Assembly (NCBI GenBank): GCA_019084245.1 | Contig: JAHRFE010000029.1 | Span: 214,326-278,325, forward strand | DNA: 64,000 bases | Reading direction: 5' to 3' | From: Hoeflea sp. | GTDB taxonomy: Bacteria > Pseudomonadota > Alphaproteobacteria > Rhizobiales > Rhizobiaceae | In this document: in pieces, positions 7,589 to 16,900 of the stretch | Numbering within the stretch: the stretch's first letter is position 1 | How the letters are laid out: each line of letters begins with the position of its first letter | Made by a program: the position numbers and the translations under genes | Notes under the pieces: model-generated | Told to the model about the DNA's origin: nothing | The model's input: the letters and a program-made list of their open reading frames with translations, nothing else | Databases searched by the model: none

Positions 7589-8233
7589 ATGGCTGGGACC
7601 CTGACATCAGGAGCTTCGGTGGAGACCGCCCGCGCGGTCTGCGTCTTCCTGCACGGCCGCGGCCAGAGTGCCGCGCAGATGCAGGAGGAGGTGATTGCAC
7701 GGCTCGACGCGCCCGATGTGCATTTCGTCCTGCCGCAGTCGCCGCAACCGGCTTGGTACGACGTCAAGGCGGTGGATCCCCTGACCGGGACCACCGCCAC
7801 ACAGCTCGACGCGGCGCTGGCCCTGGTTCGGGCGGCACTTGCTTCGGCGTCCAGGGCAGCCCCCGGCCGGCCGGTGGTCATTGCCGGGTTCTCGCAGGGC
7901 GCCTGCCTTGCCACCGAATATCTGCTGCGCGGCGGCAGGGCGGACGCGGCCGTGCTCTTGACCGGATGCCGCGTCGGCGCGCCTGACGCAAACCTGCCTG
8001 AAACCCTGGCGGCTTCGATCCCTGTCTATGCCTCCAACGGCGACGACGATCCCTGGGTGCCGCTGTGGGCGTGGCGGAAGGCGCAGGAAGCCCTGACCCG
8101 TCACGGCGCACGCGTCCACTCAGCGGTTTTCCCCGGCCGAGACCATCTGGTGTCGGATGATGAAATCGAAGCCTTTTCCAGCCTGCTGCGCAGGGTTGGT
8201 GAAGGCACAGACCTGCCGGAGTACACGACATGA
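7589..8233 (+). CDS. Phospholipase/carboxylesterase-family alpha/beta hydrolase
   Basis: A 214-residue small serine hydrolase. The nucleophile elbow is GFSQGA (about residue 107), the acid is likely Asp in NGDDDPWVPL, and the base is His in PGRDHLVSD. The FLHGRGQSA oxyanion loop is near the N-terminus. It resembles MhqD-type carboxylesterases, which in other bacteria are paired with MhqO-type ring-cleaving dioxygenases, as here. It probably hydrolyses an ester or acyl product of ring cleavage, or detoxifies a quinone derivative. It overlaps the maleylacetate reductase gene by ATGA, so the two are coupled. Confidence 0.8.
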   Translation: MAGTLTSGASVETARAVCVFLHGRGQSAAQMQEEVIARLDAPDVHFVLPQSPQPAWYDVKAVDPLTGTTATQLDAALALVRAALASASRAAPGRPVVIAGFSQGACLATEYLLRGGRADAAVLLTGCRVGAPDANLPETLAASIPVYASNGDDDPWVPLWAWRKAQEALTRHGARVHSAVFPGRDHLVSDDEIEAFSSLLRRVGEGTDLPEYTT

Positions 8234-9297
8234 CATTGCCCACGGACGGCTTCATCTTCCCCGGCATTTCGACCCGTGTCGTCTTCGGCCCGGGAACGCT
8301 TGCGCGCACCGCCGAGGAAGTCGAGCGCCTGGGCGGCAATCGGGCCCTGGTGCTGTCGACGCCGAACCAGGCCGATGACGCCAAGTCGCTTTCGACCCAG
8401 CTCGGCGCGCTGTCGGCGGGAACCTTCTGTGAAGCCGCCATGCACACGCCGGTCGAGGTGACCGAGAAGGCGCTGGAAGCCTTCAGGCAGAGCGGCGCTG
8501 ATTGCGTGGTCTCGATCGGCGGCGGCTCCACCATCGGGCTCGGCAAGGCGATTGCCACCCGCACCGGCGTCAACCAGATCGCCATTCCCACGACCTATGC
8601 CGGCTCGGAGATGACCGACATTCTGGGCGAGACCGAGAACGGGCGGAAGACGACAAGGCGGGACGCGTCGATCCGGCCGGAAACGGTGATCTACGACGTC
8701 GACCTCACGCTCACCCTGCCCGCCCAGATGACCGTGACCTCGGCGCTCAACGCCATCGCCCATGGCGTCGAGGCGCTTTATGCGCCGGATGCCAATCCGG
8801 TGACGAGCCTGATGGCGGTCGAGGCCATGCGCGCATTCAAGGCCGGATTGCCGGTCCTGCGCGAGACGCCGCGCGACGCGGAGGCGCGCGCGCGGGTGCT
8901 TTATGGCGCATGGCTTTGCTCCACCGCGCTCGGCTATGTCGCGATGTCGCTGCACCACAAGCTCGCCCACGTGATCGGCGGCAGTTTCAACACGCCGCAT
9001 GCCGAGACCCACGCCATCCTGCTGCCGCACACGACAAGCTTCAATTCGGCGGCGACCGATGCGCTCAAGCCGATGGAGGAGATCTTTGGCGCGACGCCGG
9101 GAGCCGGTCTCTGGGACTTCGCCAAGCAAGCCGATGCACCGATGCGTCTGCAGGATCTCGGCCTGAGCGAAGCCGATCTCGACACCGCCGCCGAAATCGC
9201 GGTTCAAAATTCCTACGCAAATCCGCGGCCCTTCACGCAGGACGACATCAGGTCCCTGCTGCAGGCCGCCTGGGAAGGGCGGAGGCCCGAACACTGA
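8230..9297 (+). CDS. Maleylacetate reductase
   Basis: A 355-residue Fe-ADH-like protein matching maleylacetate reductases in length and motifs: SIGGGSTIGLGKAIA for NAD(P)H binding, IPTTYAGSEMT, AIAHGVEALYAP, and SLHHKLAHVIGG with the active-site His cluster. The enzyme reduces maleylacetate to 3-oxoadipate, the last dedicated step after ring cleavage of hydroxyquinol or chlorinated catechols. It overlaps the preceding hydrolase gene by ATGA. Together with the dioxygenases at 6614 and 15866 it defines the pathway end point of this cluster. Confidence 0.93.
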   Translation: MTLPTDGFIFPGISTRVVFGPGTLARTAEEVERLGGNRALVLSTPNQADDAKSLSTQLGALSAGTFCEAAMHTPVEVTEKALEAFRQSGADCVVSIGGGSTIGLGKAIATRTGVNQIAIPTTYAGSEMTDILGETENGRKTTRRDASIRPETVIYDVDLTLTLPAQMTVTSALNAIAHGVEALYAPDANPVTSLMAVEAMRAFKAGLPVLRETPRDAEARARVLYGAWLCSTALGYVAMSLHHKLAHVIGGSFNTPHAETHAILLPHTTSFNSAATDALKPMEEIFGATPGAGLWDFAKQADAPMRLQDLGLSEADLDTAAEIAVQNSYANPRPFTQDDIRSLLQAAWEGRRPEH

Positions 9298-9337
9298 AGC
9301 AGACGTCAGACTCAATCGTTCACGGGAGGATAAGCAG

Positions 9338-10618
9338 ATGATTTCACGCAGACGCATTATCAAGACGGCCGCCGCCGGCGGCCTCATCATCGCCGCGGGC
9401 GGGCTGGCGATGCCGGCCATCGCGCAGAACCGGAAGATCCGCATCGGCTATGTCAGCCCGCAGACAGGCCCGCTGGCAGGCTTTGCCGAAGCCGACGCCT
9501 TCACCATCGACATGTTCAACCGCTATGTGGCCGAACAGGGCATGGATGTGGAAGTCATCGTCAAGGACAGCCAGTCCAATCCCAATCGGGCGGCCGACGT
9601 GGCGCAGGAGCTGATCATCGACAGCGAGATCAACCTGATGCTGGTCGCCTCTACGCCGGAAACCACCAACCCGGTCTCGACCGTGTGCGAGAGCGAAGGC
9701 GTGCCGACGATTTCGACCAAGGCGCCCTGGCAGCCATGGTTCATCGGCCAGCAGGGAAATCCGGGTAATCCCGAAAGCTGGAGGCCGTTCGACTTCACCT
9801 ATCACTACTTCTGGGGGCTCGAAGACGTGATCGCGGTGTTCACCAACATGTGGAACCAGCTTGAGACCAACAAGAAGGTGGGCGGCCTGTTCCCCAATGA
9901 TGCCGATGGCAATGCCTGGGGCGATCCGAATGTCGGCGTGGCGCCGGGCTTTGCCGCCGCAGGTTATGAGACGGTCGATCCGGGCCGGTTCCAGAACCTG
10001 ACCGATGACTTCACGGCGCAGATCAACGCCTTCAAGCAGGCCAATACGGACATCATCACCGGCGTCGTCATTCCGCCCGACTTCACCACATTCCGCAACC
10101 AGGCCATCCAGCAGGGCTTGTCGCCCAAGGCGATCACCGTCGCCAAGGCGATCCTGTTCCCGCAATCGGTGGAGACACTGGGCCAATCAGGCCACAACCT
10201 GTCCTCCGAAGTCTGGTGGTCGGCCAACCATCCGTTCAGCTCCTCGCTGACCGGTCAGAGTTGCGCCGAACTCGCGGCAGCCTTCACCGAAGCCACCGGG
10301 CGTCCGTGGACACAGCCGATCGGCTTCGTCCATTCGCTGTTCGAAATGGCGGCCGATGTGATCAAGCGGGCGGATGACCCGACCGACGCGGAAGACATGG
10401 CCGAAACAATCGCGAAAAGTGATCTCAACACCATTGTCGGCCGCGTTGCCTGGAACGGAGAGGGCGTGCCGCCGTTCGCAGCCAAGAACGTCTGCAAGAC
10501 GCCGCTCGTCGGCGGGCAGTGGCGGCGCAAGGACGACGGCACGTTTGATCTGGTGGTCGTCGACAACCAGACCGCGCCGAACATTCCGACACAGGGCGTG
10601 ATGGAAGCGCTGTCCTGA
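9338..10618 (+). CDS. Liv-type ABC transporter substrate-binding protein
   Basis: A 426-residue periplasmic binding protein of the branched-chain amino acid/amide (LivK-like) class. The N-terminus, SRRRIIKTAAAGGL, is a twin-arginine-like signal followed by a hydrophobic stretch and a cleavage site near AIAQ, so it is probably exported folded. The mature part has the type I binding fold (RIGYVSPQTGPLAGFAEA near the start). Liv-type binding proteins inside aromatic operons often bind aromatic acids, so a phenolic ligand is likelier than an amino acid. It is followed by a stable hairpin that may protect its mRNA. Confidence 0.9.
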   Translation: MISRRRIIKTAAAGGLIIAAGGLAMPAIAQNRKIRIGYVSPQTGPLAGFAEADAFTIDMFNRYVAEQGMDVEVIVKDSQSNPNRAADVAQELIIDSEINLMLVASTPETTNPVSTVCESEGVPTISTKAPWQPWFIGQQGNPGNPESWRPFDFTYHYFWGLEDVIAVFTNMWNQLETNKKVGGLFPNDADGNAWGDPNVGVAPGFAAAGYETVDPGRFQNLTDDFTAQINAFKQANTDIITGVVIPPDFTTFRNQAIQQGLSPKAITVAKAILFPQSVETLGQSGHNLSSEVWWSANHPFSSSLTGQSCAELAAAFTEATGRPWTQPIGFVHSLFEMAADVIKRADDPTDAEDMAETIAKSDLNTIVGRVAWNGEGVPPFAAKNVCKTPLVGGQWRRKDDGTFDLVVVDNQTAPNIPTQGVMEALS

Positions 10619-10630
10619 CGATGAACCCTG

Positions 10631-10651
10631 CCGCTCCGCATCGCGGAGCGG
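10631..10651 (+). promoter_or_regulatory. Hairpin downstream of the binding-protein gene
   Basis: CCGCTCCGC, ATC, GCGGAGCGG forms a perfect 9-bp stem with a 3-base loop, 12 bases after the binding-protein stop and before the likely start of the ATPase gene. There is no T tract, so it is more likely an mRNA-stabilising or attenuating element that lets the binding protein outnumber the membrane parts. Its position also argues against starting the ATPase gene at 10621. Confidence 0.6.
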
Positions 10652-10692
10652 CATTCAACACTATCGCCGAAACACGCTTGAAAGCCCGATCC

Positions 10693-11427
10693 ATGACCAA
10701 CCCGGTGGAACCGATCCTGAAACTTGCGGGCGTGTCGAAGAGTTTCGGCGCGCTCACAGTCACAGACGACGTGAGCTTTGCGGTGCCGCCGGGCGAGGCG
10801 CTCGGCATCATCGGTCCGAACGGCGCCGGCAAGTCGACGCTGTTCAACCTGATCACCGGCAATCTTCGCGCCGACCGCGGTTCGATCCTGTTCATGGGCG
10901 AGGACGTCACAAGGGTGCCGCCGATGCAGCGCTGCATCGCCGGCGTCGGACGCTCGTTCCAGATCCCGCAGCCCTTCGACAAGCTGACCGTGTTCGAGAA
11001 CCTGCTGGTGGCGGCCACCCACGGCCGGCCCTGCAGCGAACGCGAGGCGGAGCAGGATTGCGCCGGGATCCTCGAGCGCACCGAACTGATCGGCTCGGCC
11101 AATGTGCTGGCGGGCAGCCTGTCGCTCTTGCAGCGCAAGCGTCTTGAACTGGCCCGCGCCATGGCCACGGGTCCAAAGCTGTTGCTGCTCGATGAGATCG
11201 CCGGAGGATTGACCGAGGGCGAGTGCATCGCGCTTGTCGACACCATCCGCTCGCTGCACCGCGAGGGCGTGACCATCATCTGGATCGAGCATGTGCTGCA
11301 CGCGCTCAACCGCGTGGTCGAGCGGCTGCTGGTGCTCGATTTCGGCAAGATCATCGGCCTGGGCGACCCGGAAGCGATCATGGCGTCAAAGGACGTGCAG
11401 GAAATCTATCTGGGGATCGAGGTCTGA
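10693..11427 (+). CDS. livG: Liv-type ABC transporter ATPase (LivG-like)
   Basis: An ABC ATPase of 244 residues from the ATG at 10693. Walker A is GPNGAGKSTLFNLITG, the signature is degenerate (AGSLSLLQRKRLELARA) and Walker B is LLLLDEIAGGLTEGE. The early IIGPNGAGKS and the long insertion after Q-loop SFQIPQPF are typical of LivG. A start at 10621 would add 24 residues encoded across the upstream hairpin, so it is disfavoured. The stop overlaps the next start as TGATG. It energises import through LivH and LivM. Confidence 0.92.
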   Translation: MTNPVEPILKLAGVSKSFGALTVTDDVSFAVPPGEALGIIGPNGAGKSTLFNLITGNLRADRGSILFMGEDVTRVPPMQRCIAGVGRSFQIPQPFDKLTVFENLLVAATHGRPCSEREAEQDCAGILERTELIGSANVLAGSLSLLQRKRLELARAMATGPKLLLLDEIAGGLTEGECIALVDTIRSLHREGVTIIWIEHVLHALNRVVERLLVLDFGKIIGLGDPEAIMASKDVQEIYLGIEV

Positions 11428-12134
11428 TGGCGCTGCTTGAGACCCATGGGCTAACCGCCCATTACGGCGATTTCCAGGCCCTGTTCGGGGTCGATATCAC
11501 GCTTGACGAGGGCGAATGCGTCGCCATCATCGGCGCCAACGGGGCGGGCAAGTCCTCGCTGTTGCGTTCGCTTGCGGGCGTGCTCAGGCAGGAGCCGGAC
11601 ATGGTGGTGCTCGATGGCCAGCCTATCGGGGCGCTTGAGGCCGACGACATCGTCGAACTCGGCATCTCGATGGTGCCCGAGGGCCGCCGCCTGTTCCCCT
11701 CGCTCAGCGTCGAGGAGAACCTGATGATCGGCGCCTACCGCAGAAGCGGCAACGGCACATGGGACCTTGATGCGGTCTATTCGATGTTTCCGATGCTGAA
11801 GGAACGCCGCCACGCGCCCGGAAACGCCCTGTCGGGCGGACAGCAGCAGATGGTAGCCATCGGCCGGGCGCTGATGAGCAATCCGAAGATCATGCTGTGC
11901 GACGAACTTTCACTCGGGCTGGCGCCGGTCATCATCCGCGACATCTACGCGGCGCTGCCCCGGATCAGGCAAGCCGGAGCCTCCGTCATCATCGTCGAAC
12001 AGGACATCGGCCAGGCGCTCAAGGTGGCTGACCGGGTCTATTGCATGATGGAGGGCAAGGTGACGCTCGAGGGAACGCCCTCGGAGCTCAGCCGCGACGC
12101 CATCCACAAGGCCTATTTCGGAGTTGGCGCATGA
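11427..12134 (+). CDS. livF: Liv-type ABC transporter ATPase (LivF-like)
   Basis: A 235-residue ABC ATPase. Walker A is GANGAGKSSLLRSLAG, the signature is LSGGQQQMVAIGRAL and Walker B is IMLCDELSLGLAP. The MVPEGRRLFPSLSVEENL block after the Q loop is diagnostic of LivF. It overlaps the preceding ATPase stop by one base and the LivH gene by ATGA. It forms the second half of the ATPase heterodimer of this importer. Confidence 0.94.
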   Translation: MALLETHGLTAHYGDFQALFGVDITLDEGECVAIIGANGAGKSSLLRSLAGVLRQEPDMVVLDGQPIGALEADDIVELGISMVPEGRRLFPSLSVEENLMIGAYRRSGNGTWDLDAVYSMFPMLKERRHAPGNALSGGQQQMVAIGRALMSNPKIMLCDELSLGLAPVIIRDIYAALPRIRQAGASVIIVEQDIGQALKVADRVYCMMEGKVTLEGTPSELSRDAIHKAYFGVGA

Positions 12135-12994
12135 TCTGGGTGGACACGATCGTGCAGGGCGTGCTGCTCGGCGGGCTTTACGCGCTGTTTGCTGCGGGCC
12201 TGTCGCTGGTCTTCGGCATCATGCGGCTGGTCAACCTCGCCCATGGCGACCTGATCGTGCTGGCGGCCTATCTGCTGCTCGTCATCGTCTCGATGCTCGG
12301 GCTCAACCCCTTCGTGGCGGCGCTTGTCGCCATGCCGGTGATGTTCGCCATCGGCTACGGCCTGCAGCGCTTCGTGCTCAACCGGGTGCTCGGACCGGAT
12401 ATCCTGCCGCCGCTGCTCGTCACCTTCGGCCTCTCCGTGGTGATCCAGAACGTGCTGCAGGAAGGGTTTTCGGCCGACAGCCGCCGCATTCCCGCGGGCA
12501 CTCTCGAAACCGCGTCGCTTCCCATCGGTCCGGTGACCGTCGGGCTGATGCCGCTGCTGACCTTGATCTCGGCCATCGGCGTGATCCTGGCCTTGCAATG
12601 GCTGTTCTACCGCACGGCACTCGGTCGCGCCTTCCGCGCAACCTCCGATGATCCGGTGACGGCAAGCCTGATGGGCATCAAGCCGCAGCGGGTCTTCGCC
12701 CAGGCCACCGGTATCGCCATGGTGGTCGTCACCATCGCCGCGCTGTATCTGGGCACACGCTCCAATTTCGATCCGACCATCGGACCGGCCCGGCTGATCT
12801 ACGCGTTTGAAGCCGTCATCATCGGCGGGCTTGGCTCGCTCTGGGGGACATTGGCGGGCGGGATCATCATCGGCGTGGCCCAGACGCTGGGGGCCGCCAT
12901 CAATCCCGAATGGCAGATCCTGGCCGGCCACGTGGCCTTCCTGCTTGTCCTGCTGGTCCGGCCGCGGGGACTGTTTCCGAGGGCGAACGACTGA
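12131..12994 (+). CDS. livH: Liv-type ABC transporter permease (LivH-like)
   Basis: A 287-residue integral membrane protein with about eight hydrophobic segments. The N-terminal GVLLGGLYALFAAGLSLVFG and the following GIMRLVNLAHGDLIVLAAYL are hallmarks of LivH. The coupling motif (EAVIIGGLGSLWGTLAGG) is near residue 240. It overlaps LivF by ATGA and LivM by TGATG, so the transporter operon is tightly coupled. Confidence 0.94.
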   Translation: MIWVDTIVQGVLLGGLYALFAAGLSLVFGIMRLVNLAHGDLIVLAAYLLLVIVSMLGLNPFVAALVAMPVMFAIGYGLQRFVLNRVLGPDILPPLLVTFGLSVVIQNVLQEGFSADSRRIPAGTLETASLPIGPVTVGLMPLLTLISAIGVILALQWLFYRTALGRAFRATSDDPVTASLMGIKPQRVFAQATGIAMVVVTIAALYLGTRSNFDPTIGPARLIYAFEAVIIGGLGSLWGTLAGGIIIGVAQTLGAAINPEWQILAGHVAFLLVLLVRPRGLFPRAND

Positions 12995-14073
12995 TGCGCA
13001 CACATCCCTATACCGTCTCGACCCGCACCCGGACGTCCACCTTCGCAGCCTTTGCAGCAGCCTGCCTGGTGGTCGTGGCCATCGTGCTTCCGGCCTTCGC
13101 CGGGCGCGGGCTGATTCAGGACCTGTTCTTCATCTTCACCATGCTGGTGCTGGCCCAGTTCTGGAACCTGCTCGCAGGCTATGGCGGGCTGGTGAGCGTC
13201 GGGCAGCAGGCCTTTGTCGGCTTCGGCGCCTACATGCTGTTCGGTTCCGTCATCCTGTGGGGGTGGAACCCGATCGCGGCGCTGCTGCTGTCGGGCGTCG
13301 GCGCTTTGCTGCTCGCCATCCCCACGGCCTTTTTCGCCTTCCGCCTGCAGGGCGCCTATTTTGCCATCGGGACCTGGGTGGTGGCCGAGGTGGCGCGGCT
13401 GGTGGTGGCGCAGTGGCGGGCCGTCGGCGGCGGCACCGGCACCTCGCTGCCGCGCGACGCCCGCGAAGCGATGTGGGGCGTCGAATGGATCCAGGCCATG
13501 TTTGACGTGCGCGATTCAGCGGCGCGCGACATCCTTGCCTACTGGCTGGCGCTCGCGCTGCTGGTGGCGACGATCGGCGGCATCTACTGGCTGCTGAGAA
13601 CCAAGCGCGGCCTGGCGCTCGCCGCCGTGCGCGACAACATGGAGGCTGCCAAATCGGTGGGCGTCGACGCGGCGCGAATGAAATGGGCCGTCTTTCTCAT
13701 CGCCGCCTTCGGCACGGGGATCGCCGGCGGGCTGATCTTCCTGCAGAACGGGCGGATCAGCCCCGACAGCGCGTTCTCGGTGATCGACTGGACCGCCTTC
13801 GTGATCTTCATCGTGGTGATCGGCGGCATCGGCACCATCGAGGGCCCGATCATCGGCGTGCTGGTGTTCTTCGCCCTGCAGACCCTGTTTGCCGATTATG
13901 GGGCCTGGTACCTGATCGCGCTGGGCGGGATGGGCATCGTCATCATGCTGTTTGCGCCGCGCGGGCTCTGGGGCCTGATCAGCGACAAGAGCGGCATTCA
14001 ACTGTTTCCGATCCGGCGGCGCCTTTCGGGCGGCAAGATCGCCGGGCAGACAAGCACACCAAGGGAGGAATAA
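12994..14073 (+). CDS. livM: Liv-type ABC transporter permease (LivM-like)
   Basis: A 359-residue membrane protein with about nine hydrophobic segments. LivM features include LAQFWNLLAGYGGLVSVGQQ near residue 55, RGLALAAVRDNMEAAKSVGV (cytoplasmic loop) and the coupling segment VIGGIGTIEGPIIG. The C-terminal tail is basic. It overlaps the LivH stop by one base. Two bases separate its stop from the start of the flavin monooxygenase gene, joining transport and catabolism in one transcript. Confidence 0.94.
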   Translation: MRTHPYTVSTRTRTSTFAAFAAACLVVVAIVLPAFAGRGLIQDLFFIFTMLVLAQFWNLLAGYGGLVSVGQQAFVGFGAYMLFGSVILWGWNPIAALLLSGVGALLLAIPTAFFAFRLQGAYFAIGTWVVAEVARLVVAQWRAVGGGTGTSLPRDAREAMWGVEWIQAMFDVRDSAARDILAYWLALALLVATIGGIYWLLRTKRGLALAAVRDNMEAAKSVGVDAARMKWAVFLIAAFGTGIAGGLIFLQNGRISPDSAFSVIDWTAFVIFIVVIGGIGTIEGPIIGVLVFFALQTLFADYGAWYLIALGGMGIVIMLFAPRGLWGLISDKSGIQLFPIRRRLSGGKIAGQTSTPREE

Positions 14074-14075
14074 TC

Positions 14076-15869
14076 ATGGCGGATATCACCACGGACGTAC
14101 TCATCATCGGAACCGGGCCGGCGGGCTCGGCCACTGCGGCGCTGCTGTCTTCCTATGGCGTCGAGAACATGGTGATCAACCGCTACCGCTGGCTCGCCAA
14201 CACGCCGCGGGCGCACATCACCAACCAGCGCACGATGGAGGTGCTGCGCGACCTCGGACCCGAGGTCGTGGCCGAAGCCTACATGCACTGCACCGAACAG
14301 GACCTGATGGGCGAGAACGTGTTCTGCGAAAGCCTGGCGGGCGAGGAGATCGGCCGGATGAAGAGCTGGGGCAGCCATCCGCTGTCGCGCGCCGAGCACC
14401 ATCTGTCGTCGCCGACGATGATGAACGACCTGCCGCAGACGCTGATGGAGCCGCTCTTGTTCAAGACCGCCTGTTCGCGCGGCACCCAGGCGCGGATGTC
14501 GACGGAATACACATCCCACGTCCAGGACGCAGACGGCGTAACGACGACCTGTCGCGACCGCCTGACGGGGAAGGACATCACCATCCGCTCGAAATACCTC
14601 ATCGGCGCCGACGGCGGCAACTCAAAGGTCGCCGAGGATCTGGGCCTGCCCTTCGAGGGCAAGATGGGCGTCGGCGGATCAATGAACATCCTGTTTCGCG
14701 CGGACCTGTCCAAATATGTCGCCCACCGGCCTTCGGTTCTCTACTGGGTGATGCAGCCCGGCGCCGATGTCGGCGGCATCGGCATGGGGCTGGTGCGCAT
14801 GGTGCGGCCCTGGAACGAGTGGCTGATCGTCTGGGGCTACGACATCAACCAGCCTGCCCCGGAAGTCACGCCGGAGGTCGCCACCGATGTGGCGCGCCAG
14901 CTGGTCGGCGATCCGGATCTCGAGATCGAGCTCCTGTCGGCCAACACCTGGACCGTCAACAACATGTATGCGACCCACATGCAGAAGGACCGCGTCTTCA
15001 TCATGGGCGACGCCGCCCACCGGCACCCGCCCTCGAACGGACTCGGTTCCAACACCTCGATCCAGGACGGCTTCAACCTCGCCTGGAAGCTCGCCGCCGT
15101 CATCCGCGGCGAGGCCGGCCCTGCCCTGCTCGACACCTATTCCCAGGAGCGCGCGCCGGTCGCCAGGCAGATCGTCACGCGCGCCAACCAGTCGATCGCG
15201 GAATTCGGCCCGATCTTCGAGGCGCTCGGCATGGATGGCGGCACCGATATCGAGAAGATCCAGGCCTCGATGGATGCGCGCTGCGACGCGACCGACGCAG
15301 CAGAGCGACAGCGCGAAGCGCTGCGCAAGGCGTTCGCGTTCAAGAAATACGAGTTTGACGCCCATGGCGTGGAGATGAACCAGCGCTACGCGTCGCCCGC
15401 GGCGGTGACCGACGGCCAGCCCGAGCCCGAGTTCGCGAAGGACCCGGAACTGCATTACCAGCCGACCACATGGCCGGGCGCGCGACTGCCCCATGCCTGG
15501 ATCTATGACCAGGAGGGCAAACGGCACTCGACGCTCGATCTGACCGGCAAGGGCCGGTTCACGATCCTGACCGGAATTTCCGGCGAGCGCTGGACTGAGG
15601 CCGCCGAGACGGTCGGCAAGGCGCTCGGGCTGAACATTACCGTGCATGTCATCGGTCCGCGCCGGACATGGGTCGATCATCACGGCGACTGGGCCACCGC
15701 GCGCGAAACGGCGGAAAGCGGCTGTGTGCTGGTCCGGCCGGACCACCATGTGGCCTGGCGCGCCATGGAACTGCCGGATGACCCGGCCGGCGAATTGATG
15801 CGCGCCATGACCGCGATCCTCGATCGTGGTTCTGAAAGCGTGTCACAGGCAAGGGAGAAAGTGGCATGA
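14076..15869 (+). CDS. FAD-dependent aromatic hydroxylase (TfdB/resorcinol hydroxylase type)
   Basis: A 597-residue class A flavoprotein monooxygenase. The FAD-binding motif IIGTGPAGSATAALL is at residues about 9-23. GADGGNSKVAEDLGL and the second FAD motif GDAAHRHPPSNGLGSNTSIQ lie in the middle, and a thioredoxin-like C-terminal domain from about 460 is typical of phenol hydroxylases of this group. An AGGGAGGAA ribosome site precedes the ATG. The gene overlaps the hydroxyquinol dioxygenase by ATGA. The expected role is hydroxylation of a phenol, such as resorcinol or a substituted phenol, to hydroxyquinol; the exact substrate is not readable from sequence. Confidence 0.88.
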   Translation: MADITTDVLIIGTGPAGSATAALLSSYGVENMVINRYRWLANTPRAHITNQRTMEVLRDLGPEVVAEAYMHCTEQDLMGENVFCESLAGEEIGRMKSWGSHPLSRAEHHLSSPTMMNDLPQTLMEPLLFKTACSRGTQARMSTEYTSHVQDADGVTTTCRDRLTGKDITIRSKYLIGADGGNSKVAEDLGLPFEGKMGVGGSMNILFRADLSKYVAHRPSVLYWVMQPGADVGGIGMGLVRMVRPWNEWLIVWGYDINQPAPEVTPEVATDVARQLVGDPDLEIELLSANTWTVNNMYATHMQKDRVFIMGDAAHRHPPSNGLGSNTSIQDGFNLAWKLAAVIRGEAGPALLDTYSQERAPVARQIVTRANQSIAEFGPIFEALGMDGGTDIEKIQASMDARCDATDAAERQREALRKAFAFKKYEFDAHGVEMNQRYASPAAVTDGQPEPEFAKDPELHYQPTTWPGARLPHAWIYDQEGKRHSTLDLTGKGRFTILTGISGERWTEAAETVGKALGLNITVHVIGPRRTWVDHHGDWATARETAESGCVLVRPDHHVAWRAMELPDDPAGELMRAMTAILDRGSESVSQAREKVA

Positions 15870-16729
15870 GCAACGCATCGGAGATCAACTATTTCACCGA
15901 AAGCGGCTCCGTCGAGAGCGTCAATGTCCGGATCGACGAGCAGGCCGATCCGCGTCTGCGCCAGGTGATGGAATCGCTGGTCAAGCACCTGCATGACTTT
16001 GCGAAGGATGTTGAACTGACACAGGCGGAATGGGGAACCGCAATCGATTTCCTGACCCGGACCGGGCAGATGTGCGACAGCAATCGGCAGGAATTCATCT
16101 TGCTGTCCGACGTGCTGGGCCTGTCCATGCTGGTGGACGCGATCAACAACCGCAGACCCTCGGGCGCGACGGAAAACACCGTGCTGGGACCTTTCCATGT
16201 CGAGGGCGCGCCGGTGCGCGAAATGGGCGACACGATCTCGCTCGACGGCAAGGGCGAGAGCTGCCTGTTCGAAGGCCGCGTCCTCGATCTCAAGGGCAAT
16301 CCCGTGTCAGGGGCAAAGCTCGATGTCTGGTGCGACAATGCCGACGGCTATTACGACGTTCAGCAACCCGACATCCAGCCGCAATGGAACAATCGCGGCG
16401 TGTTCGTGACCGGCGAGGATGGCCGCTACGCGTTTCGCGGCATCCGTCCGGTGTCCTACCCGATCCCCGATGACGGACCCGTCGGGCAGATGCTGGCAGC
16501 CCTTGGGCGCCATCCGAACCGGCCGGCGCACATGCATTTCATCATCTCGGCAGACGGCTTCGAGACAATCGTGACCCACACTTTCGTGGCCGACGATCCC
16601 TGGCTGACATCGGACGCCGTCTTCGGGGTCAAGGCATCATTGCTGGCCGCGGTCGAGCCCGGCGACGCAGGCGACACGATGTGGAAATCCCGTTTCGATT
16701 TTATCCTGAACAAGGCAGGAAAGGATTGA
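15866..16729 (+). CDS. Hydroxyquinol 1,2-dioxygenase
   Basis: A 287-residue intradiol dioxygenase that cleaves hydroxyquinol to maleylacetate. All four Fe(III) ligands are present: Tyr163 (DGYYDVQ), Tyr198 (VSYPIPDDGPVG), and His222 and His224 in RPAHMHF, preceded by the usual GRHP. The N-terminal helical dimerisation domain spans about 25-105. It overlaps the flavin hydroxylase gene by ATGA and is the last gene of the operon. Its intact metal site contrasts with the paralogue at 5733, so this copy is the likely working ring-cleavage enzyme. Confidence 0.93.
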   Translation: MSNASEINYFTESGSVESVNVRIDEQADPRLRQVMESLVKHLHDFAKDVELTQAEWGTAIDFLTRTGQMCDSNRQEFILLSDVLGLSMLVDAINNRRPSGATENTVLGPFHVEGAPVREMGDTISLDGKGESCLFEGRVLDLKGNPVSGAKLDVWCDNADGYYDVQQPDIQPQWNNRGVFVTGEDGRYAFRGIRPVSYPIPDDGPVGQMLAALGRHPNRPAHMHFIISADGFETIVTHTFVADDPWLTSDAVFGVKASLLAAVEPGDAGDTMWKSRFDFILNKAGKD

Positions 16730-16900
16730 AGGATAAGCCGCCTGGAGGAGGGGTCCTGGGCGGTCGCAATTCGTGCAATCGTCTGCCCCAGCTTGATCGC
16801 ATCATGGACATGCTGCTGCCATCCCGTTCCTTGTGGCCGGCCCCCGGAGTCGCCTTCGCGTCACCGCCACGAGGGGCCGTTTAAGCCGGCCTGTCTCAAG

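Noticed and set aside
13683-14075. Upstream open extension of the flavin hydroxylase
   Set aside because: It lies out of frame inside livM, while a clear AGGGAGGAA site precedes the ATG at 14076.
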